Positions 1-11,129 of a stretch of DNA of 64,000 bases are shown in pieces. The notes under the pieces were generated by a model. The model was not told the DNA's origin and ran no database searches. It worked only from the letters and a program-made list of their open reading frames with translations. This DNA comes from Cricetomys ansorgei. Taxonomy: Eukaryota; Chordata; Mammalia; Rodentia; Nesomyidae. A program made the translations under genes and the position numbers. The DNA lies in the NCBI GenBank assembly GCA_026225945.1, contig JAMJFZ010000597.1, positions 5,908,001-5,972,000 of the forward strand, in the 5' to 3' direction. Each line of letters begins with the position of its first letter. Within the stretch, counting starts at the first letter, position 1.

Positions 1-376
1 CTTTAGTAAAAGCAGTGTTTGAGCAAACCATGGGGAACCTAGCCTGTCCTACCTGTGCTTACTGCTCAGGAGCTTGTCAAGAACAACATCCATGTCCTGG
101 CTTTCCTCTCACTTATTCTAAAGCCTTGAATGTGCTTTCATTAGAGAATATTTAAGGACTGCAGGTAGATGCCAGCAAATTCCAAACGGACACTTAGAAC
201 AAAGAGCAACCTTTCTGAACATTCTGACTTTGAGTTTCTAAGAGCAAGGGAAAGGAAGGAAGTGACATCTGGACTGATTCTCATCTTCCCATAAAATTAA
301 ATTCTAGGAGTTTTAAGTAACTGGTATTTCTGCCCATGCGCTGTAGGTGCCAGCTTACAACCTCCACTCCCCACAG
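1..376 (+). other. Micalcl: Micalcl upstream intron, 3' end
   Basis: Non-coding sequence before the acceptor at 376. The polypyrimidine tract is moderate. No repeat or other exon was recognised. Confidence 0.6.
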
Positions 377-1631
377 GTCTCCAGAGATAATATCAGCCCC
401 ACTCCACTCTACCTGAGACGTGCCAGGGCTCCAGGGATCTTGAAGGAACTTCCCCTCTGTCTGCCTCATGGGCCCATGCTGGAGAGCACTGGTGGAGAAG
501 GCCTCAGAAGCCCTACAGTGATGGTTTCAGATGGTTGCCAGGAAGCACAGGCTCCTCTTGGGAGCACCAAAAGCATGCCAGAATACTCCCACCCTATCAC
601 AGGAAAGGACCAGTATTTGCCCAATCCAAACCTTGCTCTCGGGGCTGCAGGGAAGCCAGAAGAAATGAGTAAGGGACCCAGGAGGAAACAGACAGGTGGC
701 CCAGAACGGTCCGAGTCAAGGAAGTTGGGTTTGAAGAAATTAGTCCTCACTCCGGAGCAGAAGACCATGTTGCTAGACTGGAATGACTCCACCCCCGAGC
801 ATAAGGCCAGAGGGCGGCCCTCCCAGGAAATTGCTGAGAATGGTAAAGGCCGTCCCTGGAAGCCAGTCCGTTCTTCTTCCCTCCCTCAGGCAGTGAAAGA
901 GAAACTGCTGTCCCAGACAGGGACCCTGGAGGAAATGGGAACCCCAGCTGTCAAGTCACCACAGGAGCGAGATGTGCCTCCACCCAAGTCCCCCCTGAAG
1001 CTCATAGCAAAGGCCCTCCTAAGGTCCCTGATCCCCAATTCTGAAAGTGGAAAGAAGACCTGCCCCAAATCAGAGTCAAAAACTTTGCCTCGGGGACAGC
1101 CACATGTCTTCACTCGCTCCTTTAGCCTTCGGAAACCCAGTTCCAATAAAGATGGGGACCAGCAGTCTCCAGGGAGACACATAGCCAAGAAGGCCTCAGC
1201 CTTCTTCTCTCTGGCTTCTCCAACTTCTAAGGCTGCCCCGGCCTCCAACCTTACCCCTCCTGACCCCAAACTCCGCACCCGGAGTTTGCCCAGTCGTCCA
1301 TCCAAGGCGTTCTTTGCAACCACATCCCCATCACCTGGCAGCAAGATTGAAGATGTCCCCACCCTCCTGGAGAAAGTAAGTTTGCAGGATGCCACTCATG
1401 TTCCAAAGAAAAGAGCCTCACATGTTTCCTCCCTTGGCCTCAACGATAAATCCTCTGAGAGTTTTCTTCAGGAAGTCAAGCAAAGAAAGAACACTGGGGA
1501 CCTTTTTCATATCCCCAAGGAGAAGGGGCTACCCGGGAGCAGAGTCCCATCCTTGGAGAAGCTGGGACAGCCTTTTGACAACACCTCCCTGGGGCAGGTG
1601 GCACAGCCTTCCTCTGCAGGGCGAGATGCAC
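377..1631 (+). CDS. Micalcl: Micalcl large coding exon (partial gene; Ser/Pro-rich region of MICAL C-terminal-like / Ebitein-1)
   Basis: Micalcl is a MICAL-family relative reported as an ERK2-binding testis protein (family knowledge). It lacks the MICAL monooxygenase but keeps the C-terminal Rab-binding bMERB domain. This exon starts after an acceptor ending CCCCACAG at 376 and stops before donor C|GTAAGT at 1632. It is phase 0 at its start and leaves one base over, giving 418 codons plus 1 nt. The segment is low in predicted structure and rich in Ser, Pro, Lys and Arg, with many SP/TP sites that suit a MAP-kinase partner. Numbering from Val1, a short helical patch LTPEQKTMLLDWND lies at about 124-137, a PPPKSPLKLI motif at about 201-210, and a basic RSFSLRKPSS motif at about 247-256. 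The open frame runs back to an ATG at 347, but that lies in the intron, so the true start is in a missing 5' exon. Identity rests mainly on the downstream exons it splices to in frame and on Parva following. Confidence 0.88.
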
Positions 1632-1743
1632 GTAAGTGGTTTTCCTAGTAGTCTAGACTAGAGTTTATGCTGGGCAGTTAGTCATCTCGCTGTGCACTTT
1701 GATTTATTTCTCCAATTCATTCTGACAAAAGTGGAAAATTTGG

Positions 1744-1915
1744 GACTGGTGAGATGGCCCATCTGGTCTAACGGCTCTTGTCACCTAGCCTGATGGCCTG
1801 AGTTCCATCCCCAGGACCCGCCTGGTGGAAGGAGAGAACTGACTCCCACAGGCTGTCCTCTGACCTCCGCCTGTGTGCCCCCTCCCCGACTACACAAAGA
1901 CATCAACGTAACTGA
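1744..1915 (+). repeat. tRNA-derived SINE (B2/B3-like)
   Basis: Begins with a GACTGGTGAGATGGC-type head and contains the GAGTTCCATCCCCAGGACC B-box region. Degenerate. Confidence 0.6.
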
Positions 1916-2564
1916 AAAAGTCGTAAGGAAACTTGAAAACTTTATAAGGAAAATCTGAAAAAAAATGAAATTATGTTATAGAAAGAGTTGAATTAACAAT
2001 AATCCTACCACTTTCCTTTTCTGCAGCCATGTGAACATTTTTTTACTGAAATCTACATACAATTGTGCATTTTCAAACATCAATTTTATATTCTGGGTAT
2101 TATGCAATTTACTACAGAGTCTATATAAATGTGATTTAAAGAATGTCCTATCTTGTGGCAATGTTGTAATTTAATGAACCGTTATTTGATTATTTAATTT
2201 ATAAGAATATATGTAATATATATGTTTATATGTACACATCCCTGTAGGTGAAGGTATTTATACTGTAAGGATGGTGTTGATGAACATTTTTACACGTGTA
2301 CTTTTATGTTTCCTTTGAATTACTAACCACTTTTCTGTATGTTTGATTACTAATGAAAATAGAGACTTTTTATATTTAAATCTGGTTGTTGTTAATTATT
2401 TAATTACTATATCAAAGAATCAGAGTAATCAAACAGTACAGAAATATCTAACAGAAAGCAGAATGTGTTTCTACACCTTGCCAAAGAGTTAGTGTATTTT
2501 GTTAAGGATAGTTTAAGCATATACATGACATCTCTCTCTCTTTTTTTTAAAATGTGAGTATATG

Positions 2565-2800
2565 AGCTTGAGGCTGATGTGCATGTGTGTGGACGTGTGA
2601 ATGCATATGTGCTCTAGGCTAGAGGAGGTCACCGCGTGTCCTGTTCAATTACTCCCTGGTTCTTATTCCCTTAAGATAGGGTCTTTCACTGAACCTGGAA
2701 CAAGGCTGGTAGCCAGCAAGCCCGGATGATCCTCCTGTCCACTCCCCTACAAAGCCAGGAGTGTGGGAGTGGGTGCATGTAGCAGGTTGCTACCATGCTT
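2565..2800 (-). repeat. Degenerate RSINE1/B4-like SINE
   Basis: Contains GATAGGGTCTTTCACTGAACCTGG and GCCAGCAAGC-type segments found in reverse-oriented rodent RSINE1-like repeats. Confidence 0.4.
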
Positions 2801-2875
2801 TTTAACCCCTTAGTTCTGGAAAGAAAAGAGAGTAGAAGAAAAGAAATCTTTACCGTCCTTGTGGCAGCCTGGAAA

Positions 2876-3003
2876 GAGAAATAAAGAGAGAAAGGAAGGA
2901 AGCAAGGAAGGAAGGAAGGAAGTAAAGAGAGAGGGGGAGGAAGGAAGGAAGGAAGGAAGGAAGGGAGGAAGAGAGAAAGGGAGGAAGGGAGGAAGAGAAG
3001 AAA
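2876..3003. repeat. (GGAA)n purine-rich microsatellite
   Basis: Imperfect GGAA/GAGA tract, almost pure purine on the + strand. Confidence 0.85.
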
Positions 3004-3795
3004 AATATTCACAGCCCTTATTAGCTATCTGAAGCCTGGTGAGCAGGAGATGATACTGAGCTCAGTGCAGTATCCCCAACCTAATTCCTCCAACCAAAGT
3101 CCCTTTAAGCCACAACCAACCAACAAACCAACAACTAACCCCAGCTCTCCATATCTTGACCAATATACACTCTGAGCAAAGTTCCCAGAAGTCTAAGCGG
3201 CACAGGATCACAAGGACAAGCTGCATGTGGCAAAATAGTTGCACATAACCAAACCATAGCCACCAGCAACAAATACTCTAAATCAAACTTACAATCATTC
3301 ACTACACCTGGGATGGGGACGACAACATATTCTAAAACCCATTCTGTGTTTTTAGAGAAGGGAAGATCAAAAAACTCCTTCAAAGCGTCTCACTACACGT
3401 GTAGCAATGTACAGCTTTTTGCATGGGGGCCTTAACCCAGGTCCTCATGTTTGCACAACAAACATCATTCTTACTGTCTCCCCAGACGATGACAATTTCT
3501 TTTGTTTCTGAATGTTTGTTTGAACGCTTTAAACAAATTATGATCCTCTTATTACCAGGTCTCAAAAATTCTGTTTTTCTTCATATTTTTACCTTTAATT
3601 TTTTTTTTTAACTTTTAGGAGAAAATCAGTTTTTAAGCAATTAATTATCTTCCTTATACCCTAATCAAACATCTGTGTAGATTAACAAGAGAACTTATTT
3701 GCAGTCAAGTTCAGAATAAGTATAGGTAAGTTGAGATCTAAGGATTCTTTAAAAAAATCACAAACCATAAAATTTCATTTATTATATATACTGAT

Positions 3796-4022
3796 TATTT
3801 ATTTAGATTCATTTATTTTTATTTTATGCATATGCATGTTTTACCTGCATATATGTCTGTGTACCGTGTGCATGCCTGGTTATCAATGGAGTCCAGAAGA
3901 AGGGTCAGGTCCCCTAGGACTAGAGCCACAGATGGTTGTGAGCCATTGTGTGGGTGCTAGGAGTCCAACCCTGATCTCCTGCAAGAGCAACAGATGTTCT
4001 TAACTGGACCTTCTCTCCAGCC
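3796..4022 (-). repeat. B3 SINE
   Basis: Ends in TTCTCTCCAGCC, the reverse of the SINE head. It has the internal GGACTAGAGCCACAGATGGTTG region of B3. Confidence 0.8.
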
Positions 4023-4081
4023 TCATGTAATAAATTTTTAACAGACAGTACATTTATCTGCTTTAAAACTAAAGGGCACAT

Positions 4082-4200
4082 GGCTGGATGTGGCAGTGTA
4101 TACCTGTAATCCCAATACTCATTAATCTGAAGCAAAGAGAGAGTGCATTTGAGGCCAGCCTGGGCTACATGGTGAGACTTTATAAAAAAAACAACAACAA
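4082..4200 (+). repeat. B1 SINE
   Basis: GGCTGGATGTGGCAGTG head, CCTGTAATCCCAATAC box, GAGGCCAGCCTGGGCTACAT, then an A-rich tail. Confidence 0.8.
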
Positions 4201-4205
4201 AGAAA

Positions 4206-4945
4206 AAATAGCTGTGAACTTGATCCATCTGATTAGAAAGCTTCTGCAGAGTAAAGGGACCTGTTAGCAGAGTAAAAGACATTCTAAAGGAGAGGAGAAA
4301 ATCTTTGCCAACTATTGCTCTGATTGGATATTCATATGCAGAATCATTAAGAAGCCAAACAATTAAACACCCAAACAACGAATAATCTAAGCAATAATGG
4401 GCAAATGAACTGGACAGAGGAAAAATAAATGCATTAAAAATGCTGCTTCCAGGAACTGTGGGGATGCCCGTGATCCATGCTCGACCTTGATTTTTCTTCT
4501 CTTTACTTTCTTTCTCCCTTCCTTCCTTCCTTCCTTCCTTCCTTCCTTCCTTCCTTCCTTCCTTCCTTTCTTTCCTTTTTTGTCTTTTGAGGGTACAGGG
4601 GTGAGAGCGTGGATCAGGGAGGAATGGGAAGAGGGTGGTATCAAGATACATTATATGAAACTCAATTTACTAATAAAAGTATTATAAAAATGTTCAACAT
4701 ACTTAGCCATTAGGGAAATGCAAATCAAAACTGTGCTATTAGATGGAATATAAATTAGTTCAGCTACTGTGGAACTCAGTATGAAGGTGCCTTAAACACT
4801 GGAACTGAACCTACCATAAGATCCAGATGAACCACACCTACTTACACACCCAAGCAATCAAAGTCAGAACACAATAAACCTGTACACCCAGCACACTGCA
4901 GCACTATTCAGAACAGCCCAGGTGCCCACCGACAGTTGGGAAGAT
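4206..4945 (+). mobile_element. L1 3' ORF2 fragment, interrupted
   Basis: Segments such as AAAGCTTCTGCAGAGTAAAG, TTAGCCATTAGGGAAATGCAA and AGCACTATTCAGAACAGCCC match the 3' end of L1 ORF2. It carries many stops and is interrupted at about 4435-4692 by inserted sequence with a (CCTT)n array. Not functional. Confidence 0.75.
4517..4570. repeat. (CCTT)n microsatellite
   Basis: About thirteen CCTT units inside the interrupted L1 fragment. Confidence 0.9.
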
Positions 4946-4949
4946 CCGA

Positions 4950-5058
4950 GTGGTGGCATATGCCTGTAGGCTTCACACTTGGGCAGGAGAAGTAAGGCCA
5001 GCTCGGGCTACACTGAGACCCTGTCTCAAAAACCAAACCAAACCAGCGTGGGGAAAAT
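4950..5058 (+). repeat. Degenerate B1 fragment
   Basis: GTGGTGGCATATGCCTG and GGGCTACACTGAGACCCTGTC remain, then (CA)n. Confidence 0.6.
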
Positions 5059-5112
5059 ACACACACACACACACGCACACACACACACACACAGACACAC
5101 ACATACATACAT
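5059..5112. repeat. (CA)n microsatellite
   Basis: Interrupted CA array with a few GC, AG and AT substitutions. Confidence 0.9.
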
Positions 5113-5394
5113 GGATAAGTAAAAAAAAAAAGGTAGCATCCGTACACAATGGAGTGGGAAGGTTGTTTTTGTTCTATGGGATTTTGTTGTTGAGTGAAGT
5201 GTCCATATGTGAAGTGTTTCAGTTATTCAATGGTACTCATGGCAAGAACTCCTACATTGGTTTGATTACCTTATCAATCATTAAGAGAGGAGAATTAATA
5301 CCCCAGCTAGAGTTTTTTCTTTTCAATTGTTTTTATATTGTTTCTGTTCTGTAACTTTTTGGGTCATCTATATAGAATTCTTTACTTTTTATTG

Positions 5395-5398
<4 letters not shown>

Positions 5399-5455
<57 letters not shown>

Positions 5456-5467
5456 GTGTGTGTGTGA
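5399..5467. repeat. Compound (TC)n(TG)n microsatellite
   Basis: About 27 TC units to 5453, then a short TG run. Confidence 0.9.
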
Positions 5468-5576
5468 TATGTATGAGTATGTGTGTTAATGTGGACCTGC
5501 GAGTGCCATGGCTCACATGAGGAGGTCAAAAAAGAATATAGGTCCTCATCTTCTACCTTAAGACAGAGTCACTCTT

Positions 5577-5764
5577 TTGAGATTTTAATTTTATTTACGC
5601 GTGTGGGTGTTTGGTTTGCATATATGTCTGTGCACCAAATGCATGCAGTGCACAAAGAGTTCTCAGATCCTCTGGAACTGGAGTTACAGACAGTGTTGGG
5701 AACTGAACCTGGGTCCTCTGGAAGAGCGCTGGTGCTTTTAACTGCTGAGCCATCTCTCCAGTCC
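5577..5764 (-). repeat. B3 SINE
   Basis: Reverse-oriented; ends CTGAGCCATCTCTCCAGTCC and has the GGAACTGGAGTTACAGACAG body. Confidence 0.85.
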
Positions 5765-5985
5765 CAGGATCTCTGTTTTGTAGTTGTTCGCTGCTGTGTA
5801 CACCAGGCTAGCTGGCCTGCAAGCCTCCAGAGATTCTCTTGTTTCTGCCTCCCATGTCACACTGGGAGCACGGGGCTTACAGATGTACACATCTGGCTTT
5901 ATGTAAGTTCTGGGGATACAAATGCAGGTCCTCATGCATGCATAGCAAGCACTTTACTTACTGAGCCCTCTCCTGACAGGGAAGA
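5765..5985 (-). repeat. RSINE1/B4-like SINE
   Basis: Contains CACCAGGCTAGCTGGCCTGC, CTGGGAGCACGGGGCTTACA and CAAGCACTTTACTTACTGAG in the reverse RSINE1 order. The B3 at 5577-5764 directly abuts it. Confidence 0.6.
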
Positions 5986-6421
5986 CATGGTCGTCAGACC
6001 AGCTCCTATCCAGGCAGCTGGGGCTAGAGACTGATGACTTTTATCAAGAAGCAGAGAAATTGAGTCAAAACAGTATACAGTAGCATTCAAAGCCCGTCAT
6101 CCCCCAATAACCCTCTTCATTCAAGCAGATTCTACCTCCTTGAGGTTCCAAAGCACCTGCGGATCAACTGATCAAATGCATGGGCCTATGGGGGACATTT
6201 TACATTCAAACACTAACAGTCAGCATGCTATATAATAGATCTCTTAATCTTGATCCTCCTGAGCTGAAATTTCATATCCTTTGAACACCATCTCCCCAGT
6301 TTCCGCCTTCACCTGCTAGTTCTAGTGACCAGCATTTATTAAACTCTCCAATTCTGTGAGTGAGTTTCTATGATTTCCTATTATATAATTCCATATAAGT
6401 AGATAGAAATTCTACTGATCA

Positions 6422-6500
6422 GAGCCAGGGATGTGGCTCTGCAGTAGAACTCAAACTTAGCATGAATAATTCTCTGGGTTTAATTCTCATCACCAAGCTG
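6422..6500 (+). repeat. ID-like SINE
   Basis: A degenerate tRNA-Ala-like head and body (AGAGCCAGGGATGTGGCTCT), followed by a purine-rich tail. Confidence 0.5.
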
Positions 6501-6501
6501 A

Positions 6502-6585
6502 AGGATGGGAGGGAGTGGGGGAGGGAAGAAGGAAGGGAAGAGGAGGGAGGCAAAGGAACAGAAGGAAGAAGAGAGGAAAGGAGTT
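6502..6585. repeat. Purine-rich (GGAA/GAGG) tract
   Basis: Almost pure purine on the + strand, probably grown from the tail of the adjacent ID-like SINE. Confidence 0.75.
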
Positions 6586-6774
6586 AACCATAGCAATGTT
6601 AATTTTATATACTACTACTTAACTAAATGTGTTAGTTCTCAAAGTAGCTTTGGCAGCATACTTTTTAACTTCTTAAACATATTTATGATAGTTTTGAACA
6701 CTTGCCCATTAAGTATCTGTCATTTCTGGGTCTGTTTTTACTGATGGATTTTTCTCTTGCTTATCAGACTAACC

Positions 6775-6806
6775 GTGCGCACGCGTGTGTGTGTGAGTGT
6801 GTGTGT
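6775..6806. repeat. Short CG/TG alternating tract
   Basis: GCGCACGCGTGTGTGTGTG, an alternating purine-pyrimidine stretch. Confidence 0.7.
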
Positions 6807-7887
6807 TGTATCTAGTCACTGTTTACCAACTGGTAGACTTTATGAATATTATGTTGAAAAGTGTTTAGATTTTTTTAAATGTTAAACAGGGCATAAAGAA
6901 TGTTTAACAAGCAGTAGAATAAGTTTAAGGTCATTCTATTCCTTCCCAGGCTTGTCTTTACACTTGTTAGTCTGACTATGATAAGCTTTACTCCGGCACT
7001 CATCAGTCCCTGTTGATAAAGTAAAAGTTTCTTGTGATCTCTCCTAATGCCCCAGTGTCTGTGCTGCTCTGACTAGGGACAGTCTGAACATCCCCCATTC
7101 CATGAAAGCTTTAGAGACTGTTGAGCCTGCAACTTCTCTTCAGTTATATGCCCAGCCACGCAGTTCCTTTGGATTCCTGTTAAGCAGTAGATGCACAGGG
7201 ACTTCTATGCTCATTTCTAACTTCATTTTTTCCCCCAGAATTCCCTCCTCTCCAGGGCTCATCCTACACATTGCCGCTGCCTCTGCCTGACTAAACTCTG
7301 AACCACATTTCAACTCAGTGAACTTTGCTCTTTGGTTCTTCCTGCCTGCACGTTGGTCAGGGAAGGATCTCAGGACAGAAGGCTTCTGTGGCTGTAGGAC
7401 TTTATTTCTGCTCTCATCTTTTACATCTTCTTGTACTGCCTGTTGGCTACTATCTGGGAAAAGGTGCTTCATATATTCTGTCCTGAATTGTACTGCTTTC
7501 TGGTGGGAAGTCCCAATTGCAAAATCAGTCACCCTTACACAGCTGTAGTGTGGAGCAATGTTGCAAAGTTGTTTTTTGTTTTTTTTAAATTGCAAATGGA
7601 AAGTGAACTTCAGAGCGGTTGGTACTGTAACGCAGAGAGGTGAGACTCAGTGGCATGAAACCGTGCAACATCCTTACCTGAGGTCAAAGAGATACATTAT
7701 GCCTAGAAGCCATTTCATCCCTGTTTCTAAATGAAATGCTACAGAAATATTTACATTTTTGAAATTAGAAAAATTTCCAACTTTACGTTTATATTTATCC
7801 CAATAACTAAAGGTCAATTAGGCCATTTTCGTAATGTCCAGGTATTGATGATTGAATCAATGATAACGATGAGGATGGTGAAGACAG

Positions 7888-8415
7888 TTGTGATGCTGAA
7901 TATTCGTTGTCAACTTGACTAGGTGTAGAACCATCTAGGAGACACACCTTCAGGTCATCTTTGAGGCTGTTTCTAGAGTGGGTTAACTGGAGTGAAGACC
8001 CACCCTGAATGTGGATAGCACCATCTCATGGACTGAATAAGAGGGGGACTAAAGAGTAATGAGTGTCAGCATTCATCTCTCTCTGCTCCCCGATGCACTC
8101 AGAGGTGAGCAGACAGCCTCCCACTATCACATAGGGACTATATCCTCAAACTGTGAGCTAAAATAGGCCCTTCTTCCTCAATTTACTTCTTTTTGAGACA
8201 ACATCTCTAGCTCAGGCTGACCTCAAAAATCCCTTCATAGCCAAAGATGACCTTGAACTTCTAGTTCTCCTGCCTCCATCTTCCAAGTGCATGCTGGGGA
8301 TCAAACCCAGAGCCTCCTGTGTCTAAACAAGTGCTTTATCAACTGAGCTACATCTCCAGCCCCTAAATTGCTTTGTACTGGATATTTAGTCACAGCAATG
8401 AGAAATGTAGCAAAT
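7888..8415 (+). mobile_element. URR1-like rodent repeat split by a B4 SINE
   Basis: Left part: TTGTCAACTTGACTAGGTGT, then GAAGACCCACCCTGAATGTG. The right part resumes after 8362 with TTTAGTCACAGCAATGAGAA. These match the ubiquitous rodent repeat I know as URR1 (thought to be an hAT-Charlie derivative). The family name is from memory. Confidence 0.6.
8188..8362 (-). repeat. B4-type SINE inserted in the URR1-like repeat
   Basis: B1-like part (TTTTGAGACAACATCTCTAG, GACCTTGAACTTCTAG) followed by the reverse ID-like part ending GAGCTACATCTCCAGCCCC. Confidence 0.75.
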
Positions 8416-9289
8416 AAAACACTCTAAACATTCCTAGTTGGTACCTCCCATAGACCAGGCACTGTCAGGGACTTTGATTGGGTGCCTTTGCTCTTCCACG
8501 AGATTCTTGCTGCAGGAATCATGACACTAGAACACTTTATACTAGGGTATGAAGTTGGTTCCTCTGGCTTCTGCACTCAGTGAGTGCTGCATGGCTCCAT
8601 CCCTCCGTGGTAATTTAGTGGCTCGAAGCAGGAGGCAATCTCTGCCCAAAGAGAGCACAGCCTCCTCCTGCAATGATGCCATGCTCTGATTCTATCTTTA
8701 CCTGAGCTTTCCCATCTGGCAGATTAACGTGGAAAACAGCAACTCCCTCCCCAGAGAGGCTGGGTTGTTATATGCATGCCTTGTATTATTTTTCTCTGAA
8801 TAACAGCGTATGTAAATGTGTTGCTGGAGGTTAAAATTACCCTTATTTTGTAACACTTGGCCGCTCCCACTGGGGTGAATAGTTGAAAATTACAGGGAGG
8901 CTGGAGAGGATGTTAGCTGACTTGGAATTACCTTCCTCTTTTCTCCCCACCTCTCTCTCCTTCGTTCTAGGCAGTCGCAAGCTGCCACTGTGGAGTCCTT
9001 TCTGTAGCTAAGGTCTAGCTGCTTTGCTGCGCAGTGACCAGCACAGGTTAATCCTGGTATCGGCATAGGCTCCATCAGGTGTACGCGCAGGGGCAGATGT
9101 TCTTGCTGGGAAAAATGAGTCTCCTGTGACACCTGGAAGCCCTGTGGCACCTGATCCCCAGCCAGATCCCAAAAAGGTGTCTGGTCAACACGGGCACTTC
9201 ACGGTCCTCAGCCATCCAGTTCGTGTTTGGAGTTTGGCATGGCCCCCTCAGCTTTAGCTTCCCCACGGGCCCTGCCTTGTCGGCCCGTC

Positions 9290-9670
9290 CCTATCTTAAA
9301 CTGCTTTTTCCTGGCATTTGAATCATCCCTTCCATGATGTGATAATATCTGCAAGTTGGGAAAATAAAAGTGGCATTTGTTTAGCCATAATTAATGAAAT
9401 ATTTATGTTGCATGAGGCTATGTGATAAAATCCTTAGGCTTAGAGTCCTTTTGCTTCTGATTACATTTGGGATTTTTTTTTTTCTATGACCAGACATTCT
9501 GACGCCAGCTCTTTTACACTGAGCAGATGTCATGTAGTAAAAATGGGTGCCAGATGCTGCGAGCCGCAGAAGGGCGATTTGTTTAAGAGCTGGCTCTGAC
9601 TTTTTCCCCCCATCTCGCATTCAATTACTCTGCAGAACGAACCCCACTCGAGCATTTAGGTAACTCGGCT
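9290..9670. promoter_or_regulatory. Candidate conserved non-coding block
   Basis: Repeat-free, AT-rich intronic DNA with a homeodomain-type TAATTA core near 9388-9393. It is compositionally unlike the SINE-filled flanks. Function is inferred only from appearance. Confidence 0.25.
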
Positions 9671-10041
9671 AACTTCAGATATGCATTTTAATAATAGATT
9701 TCGGATCCAAACGCATTGTAAGCAAGGATCCTACCCTGTAAAGGGTGTTTAAGGACTTCCTTGATTTCTGCCTAATACCTTGTTTTGTTTTGTTCTGAAT
9801 GTGAGAAGAGAGCCATGTGAGAAGAGAGCCGCAGAGCTCTTGGCAGGGATCCAGAAATGTAATTAACGTGGAGGGCCAACGTTTCAGTGGCCCTGAGGTA
9901 GTGCTTTCCCAAGCTCCTGGCAGGTGCAGTGAGGGGTGGGCAGGAGGGAGCAAATGGGGTGAGGGAAGAGAGGGGCAGCTGTGAGGCACACAGCAGTCGC
10001 GGAAGAAGCAGGTTTGGTGAGTTCTCTGGTTCTTGTTTCAG

Positions 10042-10142
10042 GCCCTGGAGCTCGGGTGACAGAGGCCACCTCTTCTCCCTCTTCTACCACCTCCTCCTCT
10101 GCAGATGAAGACTGTGACTCCCAGCTTTCCTCCAGGTTAAAG
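10042..10142 (+). CDS. Micalcl: Micalcl coding exon 2 of this window (linker into bMERB)
   Basis: The acceptor is TTGTTTCAG (ending 10041) and the donor is AAG|GTAACA. The first two bases complete the codon left by the upstream exon (C|GC, Arg). The 101 nt give residues 419-452 of the partial protein: a Ser/Thr run, then SADEDCDSQLSSRLK. A Ser-rich stretch followed by an acidic DEDCDSQL-type motif is the usual lead-in to the bMERB domain in MICAL proteins. Phase 1 in and phase 0 out match the neighbouring exons exactly. The donor is weak at +4 to +6 (ACA). Confidence 0.9.
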
Positions 10143-11073
10143 GTAACATCACTTGGAACACCATGAAGTGTCTTGGCTGGCTGGGGCTCATTTCCCATCC
10201 AGGTTTCAGAAGCAATGTGGGCCCCAGCTGCAGGGGTCCTCATGAGGATCAGGCACATTGCATCTGACAACTACCCTCCTTTTTATCTGGAACATCCCAA
10301 GATTTGTCTTCTTAAAAAAAAAAAAAAAAAGAGCCACCCTCAGGGTCTCAAATGGAGGAAGGTAAAAAAGGAAGAAAGAAGACACATTGACTTGAAACCA
10401 TTTGGCGAGCACAGTGCTTTAAGTGGGTTTAATATGTGGTCCAATAAGCTAACCATTGAAAAATTTCAACAAGCAGATGTGTATTTCCCCAAGGGAAGCA
10501 CAACTTCGTTTAAGAAGCACTAGAGGCAGATTGTGTGGAAAATGTTATGTTTATTCTAATCAGAGCTATGAAATGAACCATGCAGTTGCACAGAGACACA
10601 GATGCACCAAGGCACCTACTGTGGAAGGACGGGCCTGCATGCCACCGGGAAGGCAGCTGTCCCCTTCGCTTAGTGGGTGTTACTATGTCTAGAGAGCACT
10701 TTCCAAATCTCTCATACCAATGCAGAGAAAACACGGTGTCACGTGTCTGTAGGTATGTCTAGATGTCACATACCCAGAGACAAGTGTTTGCCTCTGTAGC
10801 CCACTACTGCTTTCTCAAAGCAGGGGGCTAGAGCTCGTACCCTGGGACGAGAAGGGGTGGTGGGCGAGCCGAAAGACTGGTCCTCACGTGCTGCTGGGGT
10901 GGGCCAAGGGGTGCTTCACTGCTCTTGCGCTGTTTGTACTTTTGGAGCAGAGAAGATCCAGGAGGAGAGGGGACAACCGAATTTATGGACTCAACACTCC
11001 ACTTTTTCATATCTAGCAAGGGAAGCTTTGGCTTTAGTTCAAATCACCAGGGGGTTCCAACTCCCCAAGGCAT

Positions 11074-11090
11074 ACACACACACACACACA

Positions 11091-11127
<37 letters not shown>
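11074..11127. repeat. (CA)n microsatellite
   Basis: About 27 CA units with one T interruption. Confidence 0.9.

Positions 11128-11129
<2 letters not shown>

Larger units (their letters stand above)
1632..10041 (+). other. Micalcl: Micalcl intron (8.4 kb)
   Basis: It holds SINEs, an L1 3' fragment (4206-4945), microsatellites and a URR1-like element, each listed separately. Stretches with nothing recognised: 1925-2560, 3010-3780, 6230-6420, 6600-7880 and 8430-9290. A repeat-free AT-rich block at about 9290-9670 may be a conserved element. Confidence 0.8.

Noticed and set aside
347..376. ATG at 347 as the Micalcl start codon
   Set aside because: A clear acceptor ends at 376 and the family has a longer N-terminus, so this ATG is intronic.
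886..1395. 169-codon minus-strand open frame inside the Micalcl exon
   Set aside because: Antisense shadow of a compositionally biased coding exon. It has no family resemblance and no splice or promoter context.
3920..4651. 243-codon minus-strand frame
   Set aside because: Runs through a B3, a B1, an L1 fragment and a CCTT array. It is repeat-derived.
4206..4945. Active L1
   Set aside because: Short 3' fragment with stops and internal insertions.
5483..6034. 183-codon plus-strand frame
   Set aside because: Consists of reverse B3 and RSINE1 sequence.
9884..10270. 128-codon minus-strand frame across Micalcl exon 2
   Set aside because: Antisense to a coding exon; no recognisable domain.
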